Counted from the stretch's first letter, positions 11,995-23,950 are shown. The stretch is 64,000 nt of DNA from Eleusine coracana subsp. coracana (GCA_032690845.1 CM064434.1:30339069-30403068); one strand, 5' to 3'. Made by a program: numbers and translations. Notes: generated by a model not told the origin, from the letters alone.

Positions 11995-13953
11995 AGGAAC
12001 AGGAATACCAAATTTTTCATGGGATTTTATACAGAGAATTTATACTTAGGTAGCTTCAAATTTAGGGATTTTATACAGGAATACCAAATTTCGACAGAGA
12101 ATTTATACTTAGGTAGCTTCAAATTTTTCATGGGATTTTACCTAAGTGTACAAGTGCATAAGGAACAGGAATACCAAATTTCATGAATAAATCCCTAGCC
12201 AATAATTTATATAAATTCAATTACTGAAAATGAGGATTATGCAATAATACTGAAAATATGCAATGAAATGGAAATGTGCTTTTGCAGAAAGTTCAAGGAT
12301 GCCATGAAATGACCACTGAGCAAGTTTCATGAATTTACCATTTATATTTATTTACTTATGAATTTATTAAGCAATTTAGGGTTGTAAATTTAGGGAGTTA
12401 AATAAATTAAATTACCGAGCAACATTGGACTTCAACTTGTTTTTCTGGTAGAGGAGGATTTTAGGAGTCAAACAAAATTGGTTTCATCATTTTTGGACTT
12501 TTATTTCTGGAGTTATTGAATTTTAAAGTTTAATCAAAGTTCACTATTATTTACAAGAATGCCACCGAGTTTAAATTCCTCCCAGGTGCGCACGCGCACC
12601 CGCGCAGCGGCCGGCGCCGGCGAGCTTGGCCTAGTGGCCGATCGGTGGCACGGCCGGGGCTCACGTGTGACTCAGATGGCCTCCATGCCGAGGGGATCTC
12701 GAGGAGGGGGTCGGAGGGAAGAGTGGCTCGCCGGAGATCACCGGCGACGACGCGCGGCGACAGGGGCAGCTTCGGTGGGGTCCACGCAAGGGTGTCGCGG
12801 GGGAGGCAGGCTGGGGTTCGGTCGACGAGCTTCACAGAGGTTCGGGGACGGTTGGCGTCGAGGAACTCGTCGAGGGGGAAGGCCGGAGGGGGGTTCCCGT
12901 TGGCGGGGGGGGGGGGGGGGGGGGGGGGTCGGATCCGGCGGTGGCGACTCTGGCTTCGCGAATTCCGGTGAGAGCACTGCACAAGGAAGTGAGGGAATCA
13001 GAGGGGAGTAGGGTGTGGTCCTTGCGCATCAATTTGTGAAGAAAGGGGGGAGGGAAAAGCTGCCTAGGCAAAGCTCTGCGCGGCGGTGGTCATGGCGGGC
13101 AGAAACAGGACGGCGCTCGGTTTTTGCCGGGGAGGGAGAAAGAAGAGGGGACATCGGCACTTTTGCGTGGCGGAGGAGTTCCCTGGGATGTGCACAATGC
13201 GTGCAAGCAGGGAGTGCGAGAAATGGGGCTCGGCGAGCTGCGGTTGCCCTTTTGATTTGGCCGGCGGAGAGAGAGCCAAGAGAGGGAGAGAGAGAGAGAG
13301 AGATGGCGCGCTGTCGGCCGGAGGTTGGTTCGTCGGCGGGAGGCCCTTCAATTTGGCCGGTGGCACAGGGGAAAAGTGGCAGAGCAGTGGCCGGCATGGG
13401 GAGCGGCAGTGATCGGCGGTGGCGACAGTACCCGGGTACAACCCGGTGTCGGGTTGGGATTTGCCCGGGGAGAGAGAAGGGTGCTGACCCGGCTTGACTC
13501 TGAACCCAGACTCACGTTTGCTCCATTTCGCCACATCCCCTTGCTCCAAATTGGACACAAATTTTTGTGTGGGCTCAGGCAAACGTGTGCTCCAACTTTG
13601 CTTTTGATTACACCAGCTAATGTTGCTTCGATAAATTATGAAAATTCCAAACCCGAAATACATTTTTATGACTTTGGTGGAATTTTTAAGGGTGTCAATT
13701 AGTTACCAAAAATTCTGGTAAAATTCTCAAAATTCTCTTTTGTGGTGAACATTCAGAATCTGCAAAAATATTTGGGTAATTCCATGGGTTTTGGTAATAT
13801 TTGTGAATGACTCATATTTGATTATTCTGGAATTTAATTAAATAGTCTTCCTCTTTTTTTTTATTCTTTGGCACATGGATTAATTATACTTTTGCTTAGC
13901 CCTTACTTGATGTTAGGTTTAGTTAACTTCATTTTGTGACATGGGATGTCACA
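11995..13953 (-). repeat. Tekay1 5' LTR remnant with scrambled inner edge
   Basis: From about 12130 to 13953 the sequence is collinear with 6750-8605 of the 3' LTR. Between 11995 and about 12130 there are several short, repeated pieces of the same LTR interval (the CAAATTTTTCATGGGATTTTA and GAGAATTTATACTTAGGTAG words recur), like filler DNA at a repaired break. A 24-G run lies at 12905-12928 and a shorter GA tract near 13266-13303. The LTR half next to the internal region and the primer-binding site is absent. Confidence 0.85.
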
Positions 13954-14461
13954 ATATCACTCGGTCTTTTATATAATCGGTCGGCAAGGTTGAAGCCTTG
14001 CAAATTGGCTTACAGGTTTGATGACCAGGGCACTGCTAAACTTAGACTCGATAGTTTGAGTAAATTATATACAAAATAATAAGAGCTAATATAATTAGAC
14101 TATTGCATTATTTGTTAGTCTCCAAATAATACAAAAGTTGTGGGCTACACCTGATCAGGTGCACCTGACTGGTGCACCAGATCTATCAGGAATTTCGAAG
14201 ACGTCTTCCTGATTTATGATCTATAGTTGAAGATCACTTGGAGAATCAAAGCTCAAAATCAGAAAGCACTCGGAGGCAGGGTACCCCCCATCGGGGGACC
14301 GCGATACACCAGATTACAATCAATACACAGAACACAGGACATAGGGTTTTTACTCACATCGAGAGGGCCTGAACCTGTATAACTCGGTGTCTTGTGTAAC
14401 CATCGTAGTTCTTAGTCTCGACGTAGCCCTATATATTTATTGTCGATCTCAAGCTTCGACA
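13954..14461 (+). repeat. Tat1 3' LTR, right part
   Basis: Begins with the second ATATC target-site copy (13954-13958). It contains the R/U5-like text seen in RIRE2-type LTRs (AATACACAGAACACAGGACA near 14321-14340, then GAGAGGGCCTGAACCTG near 14362-14378). It ends ...CGACA at 14461, where Athila LTR homology resumes. Confidence 0.65.
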
Positions 14462-14893
14462 GTGACATTGAGACTTTGATAGTAATTAATAGCAAAGACA
14501 TGGTGTCTATGCTAGAGGTTACCTTTGTTTGCCGCGTGCCCTACGTTTGTAGAGGTAGTAGGTAGGTGCTGACAGCCTTATGCGGGTTTCGTAATCCTCC
14601 ATGTTTGGGTATGTCATAGAGCTGTTGGCCGGAGTCGCCTGTGGATGTAGGGGTAAGCCGGTGCCCGAAGTAAGCATTTTTAGACTGAACCTATCTTATT
14701 TTAGAATCTTTTACTATAGGAATCCTCTCTACCCTCTGCCTACCATTTTCTTGTTGTTCTTGGGCGGATTAAGATAGGAGATTAGAAACACACATTCCCT
14801 GTGAATTCGATACCTTGGAATACTCTTAGGTGAAGTGCTACAGCGGTATCCGTGCGCTTGCGGATTTATCTGTGATTGTAGGAAATGCCAACA
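14462..14893 (+). repeat. Athila 5' LTR, 3' part only
   Basis: Collinear with about 21970-22396 of the 3' LTR (for example GAGACTTTGATA, TTTGCCGCGTGCCC, CTACAGCGGTATCCGTG) with scattered substitutions. Ends ...CCAACA at 14893. The missing upstream part is expected left of the window because of the Tat1 insertion. Confidence 0.85.
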
Positions 14894-14901
14894 AGCATTT
14901 C

Positions 14902-14920
14902 TGGCACCATTGTCGGGGAA
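14902..14920 (+). other. Athila primer-binding site
   Basis: TGGCACCATTGTCGGGGAA, eight bases inside the LTR end. It resembles the tRNA-Asp-complementary site (TGGCGCCGTTGCCGGGGA) used by Athila-type elements, with three transitions. Confidence 0.75.
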
Positions 14921-14999
14921 TGGTTGTTGTATCATCTTCGAACCTTGTTCGTACTCGTATCTTTTTTTGTCTTTCTTTATTTCTTTCCCCATTTCTACA

Positions 15000-16207
15000 A
15001 TGAAGCAACCTACTATCCAATCCTTTTCTGCTCCAAAAGGCGAGTTCTTTGAGCCACCATCGTCCGTTGATCCAATTCGTACATCTGGCTATGAACTTCG
15101 CCCTGGCTTTATAGCCATGGTTTGGGAGCAATACTTTTCAGGCTTGGATAATGAAAACCCATACCATCACCTACGAGAATTTGAACAACTGTGTTCCTGC
15201 CTTTCAATAAAGGGCATGACACAGGAAACTCCAAAGTGGAAATTGTTTCCCTTTTCCCTCATGGAGAGGGTGAAACAATGGTGCACTCGTACTGTCGGGA
15301 GAGTAAAAGGTGATTGGGAAGAACTTCGAGACAAATTTTGTCCCACTTTCTTCCCTATGTCACGTATTGTCTCCCTTCATATGGAAATTCTCGGTTTTCG
15401 CCAGAATGAGAAGGAGTCTTTAGGTGCAGCCTGGGCTAGGCTTAATTTGCTATCCAAATCCGGACCCAACCATGCCATTCCCGACCCAATGTTGCTACAA
15501 CATTTTTGTGAGGGTTTGAACAAGGAAGCCGCCCTATACCTCGACACTACCACCAGAGGATCGTTCGTCCAAAAGACCATGACGGAAGGAAGAGATATTC
15601 TAGACCGTATTCTAGAAAACACTTCTTTCCTTTCTGATTAGAGGAGGCTAAATAATGCAATGAGATAGGTTGTTAACAAGGAGGTCTTGAAACTTTTGCA
15701 TGCCGGGATAATTTATCTCGTTCCTTAAAGTGAGTGGGTTAGCCCTATGCAAGTAGTGCCTAAGAAGGGAGGCATGACGGTCGATAGAAATGAGTTGATC
15801 CCTCAACACACCGTCACGGGATAGAGGATGTGCATCGACTATCGGAGGCTCAACAAGGCAACAAAAAAGGATCATTTCCCACTACCCTTCATTGATGAAA
15901 TGTTGGAGCATCTTGCCAGTAATTCCTTCTTTTGTTTCCTTGATGGATACTCTGGTTACCATCAAATTCCCATCCATCCCGATGATCAAAGTAAAACCAC
16001 CTTCATAAGCCCTTACGGAACCTATGCCTATCGGACAATGTCATTCGGGTTGTCTAATGCACCTGCTTCATGGAAGTCTTCATGGATGATTTCTCTGTTT
16101 ATGGGAAATCTTCTGATAATTGTCTCGAGAACTTAGATAGGGTCTTAGAAAGATTCTAGGAAAAGGACTTGATACTTAATTGGAAAAAGTGCCACTTTAT
16201 GGTCCGA
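15000..16207 (+). pseudogene. Athila gag fused to reverse transcriptase; protease deleted
   Basis: ATG at 15000 opens a 214-codon gag segment with the retrotransposon gag core (AMVWEQYFSGLDNENPYHHL, then WCTRTVGRVKGDWEELRDKF). At 15639-15641 it meets a TAG. The same frame continues straight into the RT N terminus (KEVLKLLHAGIIY, VVPKKGGMTV), so gag C terminus, zinc knuckle and protease have been excised. RT shows MCIDYRRLNKATKKDHFPLP and FLDGYSGYHQIPIHPDDQSK. The catalytic Asp pair (VFMDDF) survives near 16081-16100 but lies after a short deletion that shifts frame. Stops at 15666 and elsewhere make it non-functional. Confidence 0.85.
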
Positions 16208-19200
16208 GAGGGCATCGTTTTAGGACACTTGTGTTCGAGAGGGGTATTGAGGTGGATAGAGCTAAGATTGAGGTCATTGAAAGGCTTCCACCTCTAATTA
16301 ATGTTAAGAAGATCCGTAGTTTCTTAAGACATGTGGGGTTTTATTGGTGTTTTATCAAGGACTTTTCCCAAATCGCCAGAACCCTCACTAGTCTTTTGGC
16401 TAAGGATACTCCCTTTGATTTTGATGATGAGTGCGTGCATTCCTTTAATATCCTTAAGAAGGCACTCATCTCAGCTCCAATCATTCAACCCTCCGATTGG
16501 ACGCTGCCCTTCGAAATCATGTGTGATGCTAGTGACTATGCGGTTGGGGCTGTTCTTGGCCAAACCAAAGATAAGAAGCATCACGCCATAGCCTATGCTA
16601 GCAGGACCTTGACAAGAGCACAACTTAATTATGCAACTACTGAAAAAGTGCTCTTTGCCATTGTTTTTGCTATCGATAAGTTTAGATCATAGTTAGTAGG
16701 AGCAAAGGTTATCGTTCACACTGATCATGCTGCTTTAAAATACCTGCTCACTAAGAAAGTTGCTAAACCAAGGCTAATGAGATGGATTCTTCTACTCCAA
16801 GAATTTGACCTTGAAATTAGAGATAAGAAAGGAATAGAGAATTTTGTTGCGGATCATTTGTCGCGTATGCAAGTGACTAACATGTAGGAAATTCCAATAA
16901 ATGACTTCCTCCATGACGACATGCTACTATAAGAGGGCATCGTTTTAGGACACTTGTGTTCGAGAGGGGTATTGAGGTGGATAGAGCTAAGATTGAGGTC
17001 ATTGAAAGGCTTCCACCTCTAATTAATGTTAAGAGGATCCGTAGTTTCTTAAGACATGCAGGGTTTTATTGGTGTTTTATCAAGGACTTTTCCCAAATCG
17101 CCACAACCCTCACTAGTCTTTTGGCTAAGGATACTCCCTTTGATTTTGATGATGAGTGCCTGCATTCCTTTAATATCCTTAAGAAGGCACTCATCTCAGC
17201 TCCAATCATTCAACCCCCCGATTGGACGCTGCCCTTCGAAATCATGTGTGATGCTAGTGACTATGCGGTTGGGGCTGTTCTTGGCCAAACCAAAGATAAG
17301 AAGCATCACGCCATAGCCTATGCTAGCAGGACCTTGACAAGAGCACAACTTAATTATGCAACTACTGAAAAAGTGCTCTTTGCCATTGTTTTTGCTATCG
17401 ATAAGTTTAGATCATAGTTAGTAGGAGCAAAGGTTATCGTTCACACTGATCATGCTGCTTTAAAATACCTGCTCACTAAGAAAGTTGCTAAACCAAGGCT
17501 AATGAGATGGATTCTTCTACTCCAAGAATTTGACCTTGAAATTAGAGATAAGAAAGGAATAGAGAATTTTGTTGCGGATCATTTGTCGCGTATGCAAGTG
17601 ACTAACATGTAGGAAATTCCAATAAATGACTTCCTCCACGACGACATGCTACTGTAAGAGGGCATCGTTTTAGGACACTTGTGTTCGAGAGGGGTATTGA
17701 GGTGGATAGAGCTAAGATTGAGGTCATTGAAAGGCTTCCACCTCTAATTAATGTTAAGAGGATCCGTAGTTTCTTAAGACATGCAGGGTTTTATTGGTGT
17801 TTTATCAAGGACTTTTCCCAAATCGCCAGAACCCTCACTAGTCTTTTGGCTAAGGATACTCCCTTTGATTTTGATGATGAGTGCCTGCATTCCTTTAATA
17901 TCCTTAAGAAGGCACTCATCTCAGCTCCAATCATTCAACCCCCCGATTGGACGCTGCCCTTCGAAATCATGTGTGATGCTAGTGACTATGCGGTTGGGGC
18001 TGTTCTTGGCCAAACCAAAGATAAGAAGCATCACGCCATAGCCTATGCTAGCAGGACCTTGACAAGAGCACAACTTAATTATGCAACTACTGAAAAAGTG
18101 CTCTTTGCCATTGTTTTTGCTATCGATAAGTTTAGATCATAGTTAGTAGGAGCAAAGGTTATCGTTCACACTGATCATGCTGCTTTAAAATACCTGCTCA
18201 CTAAGAAAGTTGCTAAACCAAGGCTAATGAGATGGATTCTTCTACTCCAAGAATTTGACCTTGAAATTAGAGATAAGAAAGGAATAGAGAATTTTGTTGC
18301 GGATCATTTGTCGCGTATGCAAGTGACTAACATGTAGGAAATTCCAATAAATGACTTCCTCCACGACGACATGCTACTGTAAGAGGGCATCGTTTTAGGA
18401 CACTTGTGTTCGAGAGGGGTATTGAGGTGGATAGAGCTAAGATTGAGGTCATTGAAAGGCTTCCACCTCTAATTAATGTTAAGAGGATCCGTAGTTTCTT
18501 AAGACATGCAGGGTTTTATTGGTGTTTTATCAAGGACTTTTCCCAAATCGCCAGAACCCTCACTAGTCTTTTGGCTAAGGATACTCCCTTTGATTTTGAT
18601 GATGAGTGCCTGCATTCCTTTAATATCCTTAAGAAGGCACTCATCTCAGCTCCAATCATTCAACCCCCCGATTGGACGCTGCCCTTCGAAATCATGTGTG
18701 ATGCTAGTGACTATGCGGTTGGGGCTGTTCTTGGCCAAACCAAAGATAAGAAGCATCACGCCATAGCCTATGCTAGCAGGACCTTGACAAGAGCACAACT
18801 TAATTATGCCACTACTGAAAAAGTGCTCTTTGCCATTGTTTTTGCTATCGATAAGTTTAGATCATACTTAGTAGGAGCAAAGGTTATCGTTCACACTGAT
18901 CATGCTGCTTTAAAATACCTGCTCACTAAGAAAGTTGCTAAACCAAGGCTAATGAGATGGATTCTTCTACTCCAAGAATTTGACCTTGAAATTAGAGATA
19001 AGAAAGGAATAGAGAATTTTGTTGCGGATCATTTGTCGCGTATGCAAGTGACTAACATGTAGGAAATTCCAATAAATGACTTCCTCCACGACGACATGCT
19101 ACTGTAAGAGGGCATCATTTTAGGATACTTGTGTTCGAGAGGGGTATTGAGGTGGATAGAGCTAAGATTGAGGTCATTGAAAGGCTTCCACCTCTAATTA

Positions 19201-19807
19201 ATGTTAAGAGGATCCGTAGTTTCTTAAGACATGCAGGGTTTTATTGGTGTTTTATCAAGGACTTTTCCCAAATCGCCACAACCCTCACTAGTCTTTTGGC
19301 TAAGGATACTCCCTTTGATTTTGATGATGAGTGCCTGCATTCCTTTAATATCCTTAAGAAGGCACTCATCTCAGCTCCAATCATTCAACCCCCCAATTGG
19401 ACGCTGCCCTTCGAAATCATGTGTGATGCTAGTGACTATGCGGTTGGGGCTGTTCTTGGCCAAACCAAAGATAAGAAGCATCACGCCATAGCCTATGCTA
19501 GCAGGACCTTGACAAGAGCACAACTTAATTATGCAACTACTGAAAAAGTGCTCTTTGCCATTGTTTTTGCTATCGATAAGTTTAGATCATACTTAGTAGG
19601 AGCAAAGGTTATCGTTCACACTGATCATGCTGCTTTAAAATACCTGCTCACTAAGAAAGTTGCTAAACCAAGGCTAATGAGATGGATTCTTCTACTCCAA
19701 TAATTTGACCTTGAAATTAGAGATAAGAAAGGAATAGAGAATTTTGTTGCGGATCATTTGTCGCGTATGCAAGTGACTAATATGTAGGAAATTCCAATAA
19801 ATGACTG
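16208..19807 (+). repeat. Five tandem copies of a 725-bp RT-connection/RNase H unit
   Basis: Units begin at 16208, 16933, 17658, 18383 and 19108, each with GAGGGCATC(G/A)TTTTAGGA. Each encodes the RT thumb/connection ([19 protein letters not shown]) and RNase H ([51 protein letters not shown]). 725 is not a multiple of three, so adjacent units are out of frame, and a TAA/TAG lies near each joint. Units differ at only a handful of positions. A frame break just before RGIEVDRAK is shared by all five, so the sequence was already defective when amplified. The last unit lacks 22 bases at its end before unique sequence resumes. Confidence 0.93.
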
Positions 19808-20430
19808 TAAGTGATGGACTCCAACCCCTATTATGCAGACATTGTGAATTTCATTGTTATAGGGTATGTACCTCCAGGGGAGAATAAGAATAAGCTCATC
19901 TATGAGAGTCGACATCATGTGTGGGATGACCCATACCTCTAGAGAGTATGTGCTGACAGATCGCTAAGGAGATGTGTTCCAAGAATTGAAGGCACCCATA
20001 TAATCGAGAAATGCCATGCAGCTCCATATGGAGGCCACTTTGGTGTATTCCGTACCCAAGCAAAGATCTAGCAGAGTGGATTCTTCTAACCAAAAATGCA
20101 TGAAGACACAAAAGAATTCATCCGAAGATGTCGGAATTGCCAGAAGCATGGAGGGATTACTGCTCGCAACGCAATGCCCCTAACATACAACCTTCAAGTC
20201 AAATTGTTCGATGTATGGGGCATTGACTTCATGGGACCATTTCTAAAGTCCTATGATTGCGAGTACATCTTGGTGTCCGTTCAATATGTATCCAAGTGGG
20301 TAGAAGCAATATCATGCAGAGCTGCCGACTCCATGCATGCCTGAAGAATGTTACATGAGATCATCTTTCCTCGTTTTGGAAAACCACGGATGGTGATAAG
20401 TGATGGAGGGCCTCATTTCATTGATCCATC
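19808..20430 (+). pseudogene. Athila integrase, truncated
   Basis: Text after the array reads NPYYADIVNFIVIGYVPPGE and continues, with stops, to the integrase zinc domain (RRCRNCQKHGG) and core start (VWGIDFMGPFLKSYDCEY; VSKWVEAI) at 20096-20344. The second catalytic Asp region (RMVISDGGPHF) is readable to about 20420. The part carrying the catalytic Glu and the C-terminal domain is absent, so this integrase cannot work. It continues the pol frame downstream of the RNase H array and completes the Athila identification. Confidence 0.8.
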
Positions 20431-21134
20431 CATTAAATAAAGTAATCCATCATATTCTGATGAACTCCCTCTCCAAATATCATTGTAAAAGAGACATAGG
20501 CTATTCATGATTCACAAAAAAAGGAAAAAAAAGGAAAAAAAAGAAAAGAAACAAAAGGATAGATAAAGAATTAGCCGATGTTCTCAAATGCCTATCCAAT
20601 AGAAGGAAGGGAGCATCTTTAAAAAAGGGGGGGGGGGGGGAGTATTCACATTTAGTCATTTTCCATCCACATATCCACATGTGCACATGCTTGATCAAAA
20701 GTTCATGAATTATTCTCCATGGATCCAGTTTTTTGACGTAGTGATATATGAGACAAAAGTATGCCTCTCTTTTATCCCTACCTTGAGCTCCACATAAAGC
20801 CATATTTAGAAGTAGGATGAAAAGAGGCAATGCCCGAGTGAGGAACCATACGCATTGAGCGATTTGAGAGAATCATTTGAGGAGTACAGATATGATTTGT
20901 TTTGAAAATATTTTCAAAAACCCAAGCTACATAGCAGAATGAGTGAAGATGATTGGGGTCAATACCATTCCATTCCTCAACCACCCAAGGTAACATGATA
21001 AATACTTCAAAAGTTCATGGGTACAGATATGCATGGGATAATTTGCATGCTAGCATCACACCAATTGAAGTTACGATCCACCTTAGTCTTCAACCTCTAC
21101 TCTAGGACGAGCAAAGGCTAAGTGTGGGGGAGTT
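20431..21134 (+). other. Athila 3' internal region, non-coding, with polypurine tract
   Basis: No supported ORF; no env-like gene is visible. It contains an A/G-only stretch around 20515-20560 and a 14-G run (20627-20640). The conserved AGGCTAAGTGTGGGGGAGTT immediately before the LTR (21115-21134) is the polypurine tract. Confidence 0.65.
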
Positions 21135-22396
21135 TGTTGACGGTCCACAAATGCAAAATCTAACTATCAAATCCTTACATAAATAACATAAAAAGATAAA
21201 CCAGCATAGTGGTAGGAGTTTATTACTAACAATTACCACAAGTGTTGGTGAATATTTGTATGCAAGTGATTTATTAACAAATTTAAGGAAATATCAGAGT
21301 TATAAGAGGACAAATAATAAATGCCAAGAGGAGAAATAATAAATGACCGTAAACATGAAGCAAAAAGTGGTCAAATAATATATTAGTCCTCACCATGTTG
21401 AAGCTCTCGTCGAGCCAATCGAGACACATATATAACTTGTCTAAATCGGACTTCGGATGTGAGAGTCATGAAGCACAGAAGATCAGGTGTTTGGGCTGAA
21501 CCGATGCTGTTGTCAGCACGCACGGGAAGGAAAGAAAATGACAGTTCAGGTTGCTTGGCTGAGTGGGGAAGCCCATTACTTGGCCCCTAAGGATGAGGAA
21601 TAGTCCTAGGAATATTCACTTATTCTTAGAAACGCTTCTCCACTCCCCCAAGTCACCTCCCACTATAAATAGAAACTCTCTCCCTCTCATTTCAGAACAA
21701 AAGAAGAAGAATTAGAGCGCCACTCCAAAGGCTTTAGCACTGCCAAAGTGCTTAGAAAATAGGGAGAGAGTGAGGGAGAGTTAGGAGGAGATTCGGGCTT
21801 GTCGGCGCGTTCTCCATACTTGTACCTCGGTAGATGCTTTCCTTTCTTAGTAAGTATTCGTGATCTTCCATTGGTACTTAAGTTTCCTTTTTAAGTAAGT
21901 TATTTTCTTTGTTGCTTACGAGATCATCGCTCTATTTAGTTAGAGTATCATAGTCTTCTATAAGTGTGATGTTGAGACTTTGATACTAATTAATAGCATA
22001 GACGGTGTCTAGGCTAGAGGTTACCGTTATTTGCCGCGTGCCCCACGGTTTGGAGAGGTAGTCGGTAAGTGGTGACAGCCCTATCCGGCCTTAGTAATCC
22101 TTTACGTTCGGGTACACCGTAGAGCTATTGGCCAGAGTGGCCTGTGGAAGCAGGGGTAAGCCGGTGCCTGAAGTAAGCATTTATAGACTGAACCTATCTT
22201 ATTTTAGGATCTTTTACTATAGGAATCCTCTCTACCCTCTGCCTACCATTTTCTTGTTGTCCTTGGGCGGATTAGGATAGGAGATTAGATATACATGTGT
22301 CCTGTGAATTCGATACCTTGGAATACTCTTAGGTGAAGTGCTACAGCGGTATCCGTGTGCTTGCAGATTTATCTGTGATCATAAGAAATACCAACA
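21135..22396 (+). repeat. Athila 3' LTR
   Basis: Starts TGTTGACGGTCC right after the polypurine tract and ends ...ATACCAACA. A TATA-like CACTATAAATAG at 21662-21673 sits where an LTR promoter is expected. The 3' third matches 14462-14893. Confidence 0.88.
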
Positions 22397-23950
22397 ATGG
22401 TGTCCATTCAGGAGAACCTGACTCGGGGGGCACAGTCAAGGCCGATTCAAATCAACTACAATGATTATGAGTCACTGTCTGATGAGGATGCTGAAGAAGT
22501 CGATATGGCTCAGTGGACCAGAAACAAAAATGTGTTGTCGTGTCCTTGGGTGAAGCAGAATGAACCAAAAGAAAAGTATGACTTTGATATCACCAAGGCT
22601 GACAAGATATTTGATATGTTGTTGTAGGAGAAGCACATTCAGTTGCCACCTAATCATGTGGTACCTCCTGCTGAAGAATTGAAGGAGATGAGATACTGCA
22701 AGTGGCACAATTCGCCCTCTCATAGTATTAATGATTCCAAGGTGTTCAGGAGACATATCCAGATGGTGGTTGAACAGTGTAAAATAAACTTCACCAAAGG
22801 CACCATGAAGATCAATGGGCATCCTTTCCCTACAAATATCAACATGGCTGGTATTGACAACATAGAAGCATTCATCAAACGGTATCAGAAAAAGAGAGAC
22901 AGGGAGGTGAAAGAGTCTCAGTTTGACCCGCATTGGGAGTGTCCGTTCTTTCAATACTACTGGGACCATAATATGAAGTTTCCATCGATCGACAATTGTC
23001 CTAGATGCAGTAGGCGTACGGATCAGATGTATAGAGAGGCCCCAAAGACTCATCGGCACCAGCATTAGAGAGTCGATGGTGGTTTCAACCGATAGGTAGG
23101 ATAGAGTTTCCGTATTTGACCAACTTGGAGCCAAGAAGGCAAGCGACAAAGCCATGTTTGACAAGGAAGTCGATGAGGAGATGCGGGAAGGACAAGAGCA
23201 AGCCGATCAATGGTGTCCATCTGGTATTTTCTCTAGGTGTCAAAAGTGCAGGATACAGAGGATACGTTGCAGGCAGATAAGGGCTGGTAAATATTATTAT
23301 GATGAAGATGATGATCAACCGCCAAAGAAGATCTGGAGGATGAAAGTGAAATCACAAGTACAGGTACCAGGTGCTCAGTTGGCATGGTAATGATGTTGCC
23401 TCAAGAGCTTATGGCATCAGTAGAAGAGTTGTTTGTTGATGAAGAGGATACGCCACAGTTGGCATTTGATGTACATCAAGCAGTGTTTGAGAGGCCAAAT
23501 AAATCTAAGCATTGGCATTTAAAAGCTTTGTACCTCAAGGGGTTCATCAATGGGTTGCCGATGGGAAAGATGATGGTTGATGGGGGTGCTGCAGTAAACA
23601 TTTTGCCGATCACTACTGTCGGAAAGTTGGGAAAAACTGAAGATGACTTAATTGACATGAATATGATTCTGAGGGATTATGGTTGTCGTACTGCAGCAGC
23701 CAAATGAGTCTTGAATGTAGAGCTCACAATCAGCAGTAAAACTTTTTCGGTTACTTTCTTTGTCATTGATGAAAAGAGAACCTACAGCCTTCTATTGGGT
23801 CATGATTGGATACATGCAAATTTTTGTGTTCTGTCAACAATACAGCAGTCTCTGGTCTAGTGAATTCGTGATCAAGTAGAGGTAATCCCGGCCAATGAAA
23901 CCGCTAATGTTGTATCGGCCGATTCAGTACCATGGCATGCAGATGATATG
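22397..23950 (+). pseudogene. Tat2 gag C-terminal half and protease, degraded
   Basis: Fragments at 22397-22627, 22643-23068, 23154-23390 and 23384-23707 read as one Tat gag-protease region: YDFDITKADKIFDMLL, then MRYCKWHNSPSHSINDSKVF (a zinc-like C/H cluster), HPFPTNINMAGI, a Cys-rich stretch, and the protease MMVDGGAAVNILP, where Tat elements use DGG in place of DTG. Further protease text (SVTFFVID-like, SLLLGHDWIHAN) follows to about 23840. Stops at 22625 and 23066 and frame changes near 23150 and 23390 break it. The Athila insertion removed the upstream half from view. Confidence 0.75.

Larger units (their letters stand above)
4648..13953 (-). mobile_element. Tekay1: Tekay/Del-lineage Ty3/gypsy chromovirus, internally deleted
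   Basis: Bounded by TGTGACA (4648) and TGTCACA (13953), with a perfect 5-bp target duplication ATATC at 4643-4647 and 13954-13958. Element orientation is minus. The 3' LTR is full length (4648-8605), then come polypurine tract, integrase with chromodomain, RNase H, RT and protease. The 5' side is damaged: gag, the primer-binding site and the inner half of the 5' LTR are gone, and protease sequence is fused to LTR sequence at 11994/11995. A chromodomain behind integrase plus a very long LTR fit the Tekay lineage. The matching target duplication shows that the deletion happened after insertion. Confidence 0.92.
1..14461 (+). mobile_element. Tat1: 3' portion of a Tat-lineage (RIRE2-like) Ty3/gypsy retrotransposon
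   Basis: The element enters from the left edge inside integrase. It then shows a spacer, an antisense spliced gene and a 3' LTR, an order typical of Tat elements of the RIRE2/Grande kind. A Tekay element (4648-13953) is inserted in the 3' LTR. The right end is placed at 14461 (...CGACA) because sequence homologous to the 3' LTR of the flanking Athila starts immediately after. This implies that Tat1 jumped into the Athila 5' LTR, with GTGAC at 14462-14466 as the likely target-site copy. The left end is outside the window, so the duplication cannot be confirmed. Confidence 0.8.
14462..22396 (+). mobile_element. Athila-lineage Ty3/gypsy element, internally deleted and with a tandem pol array
   Basis: The 5' LTR is cut at 14462 by Tat1. 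The remaining LTR end (to 14893), tRNA-Asp-type primer site, gag, RT, RNase H, partial integrase, polypurine tract and full 3' LTR (21135-22396) follow in order. Protease is missing, the RT/RNase H region is amplified five times and integrase is truncated. The right junction falls in coding DNA of Tat2 (22397), so the Athila inserted into Tat2. The target duplication cannot be checked because the left end lies beyond Tat1 outside the window. Confidence 0.88.

Noticed and set aside
16208..19807. Regular repeats considered as CRISPR or a classical satellite
   Set aside because: The units are 725 bp, directly adjacent without spacers, and each encodes RT/RNase H text. This is a tandem duplication within a retrotransposon in a plant genome.
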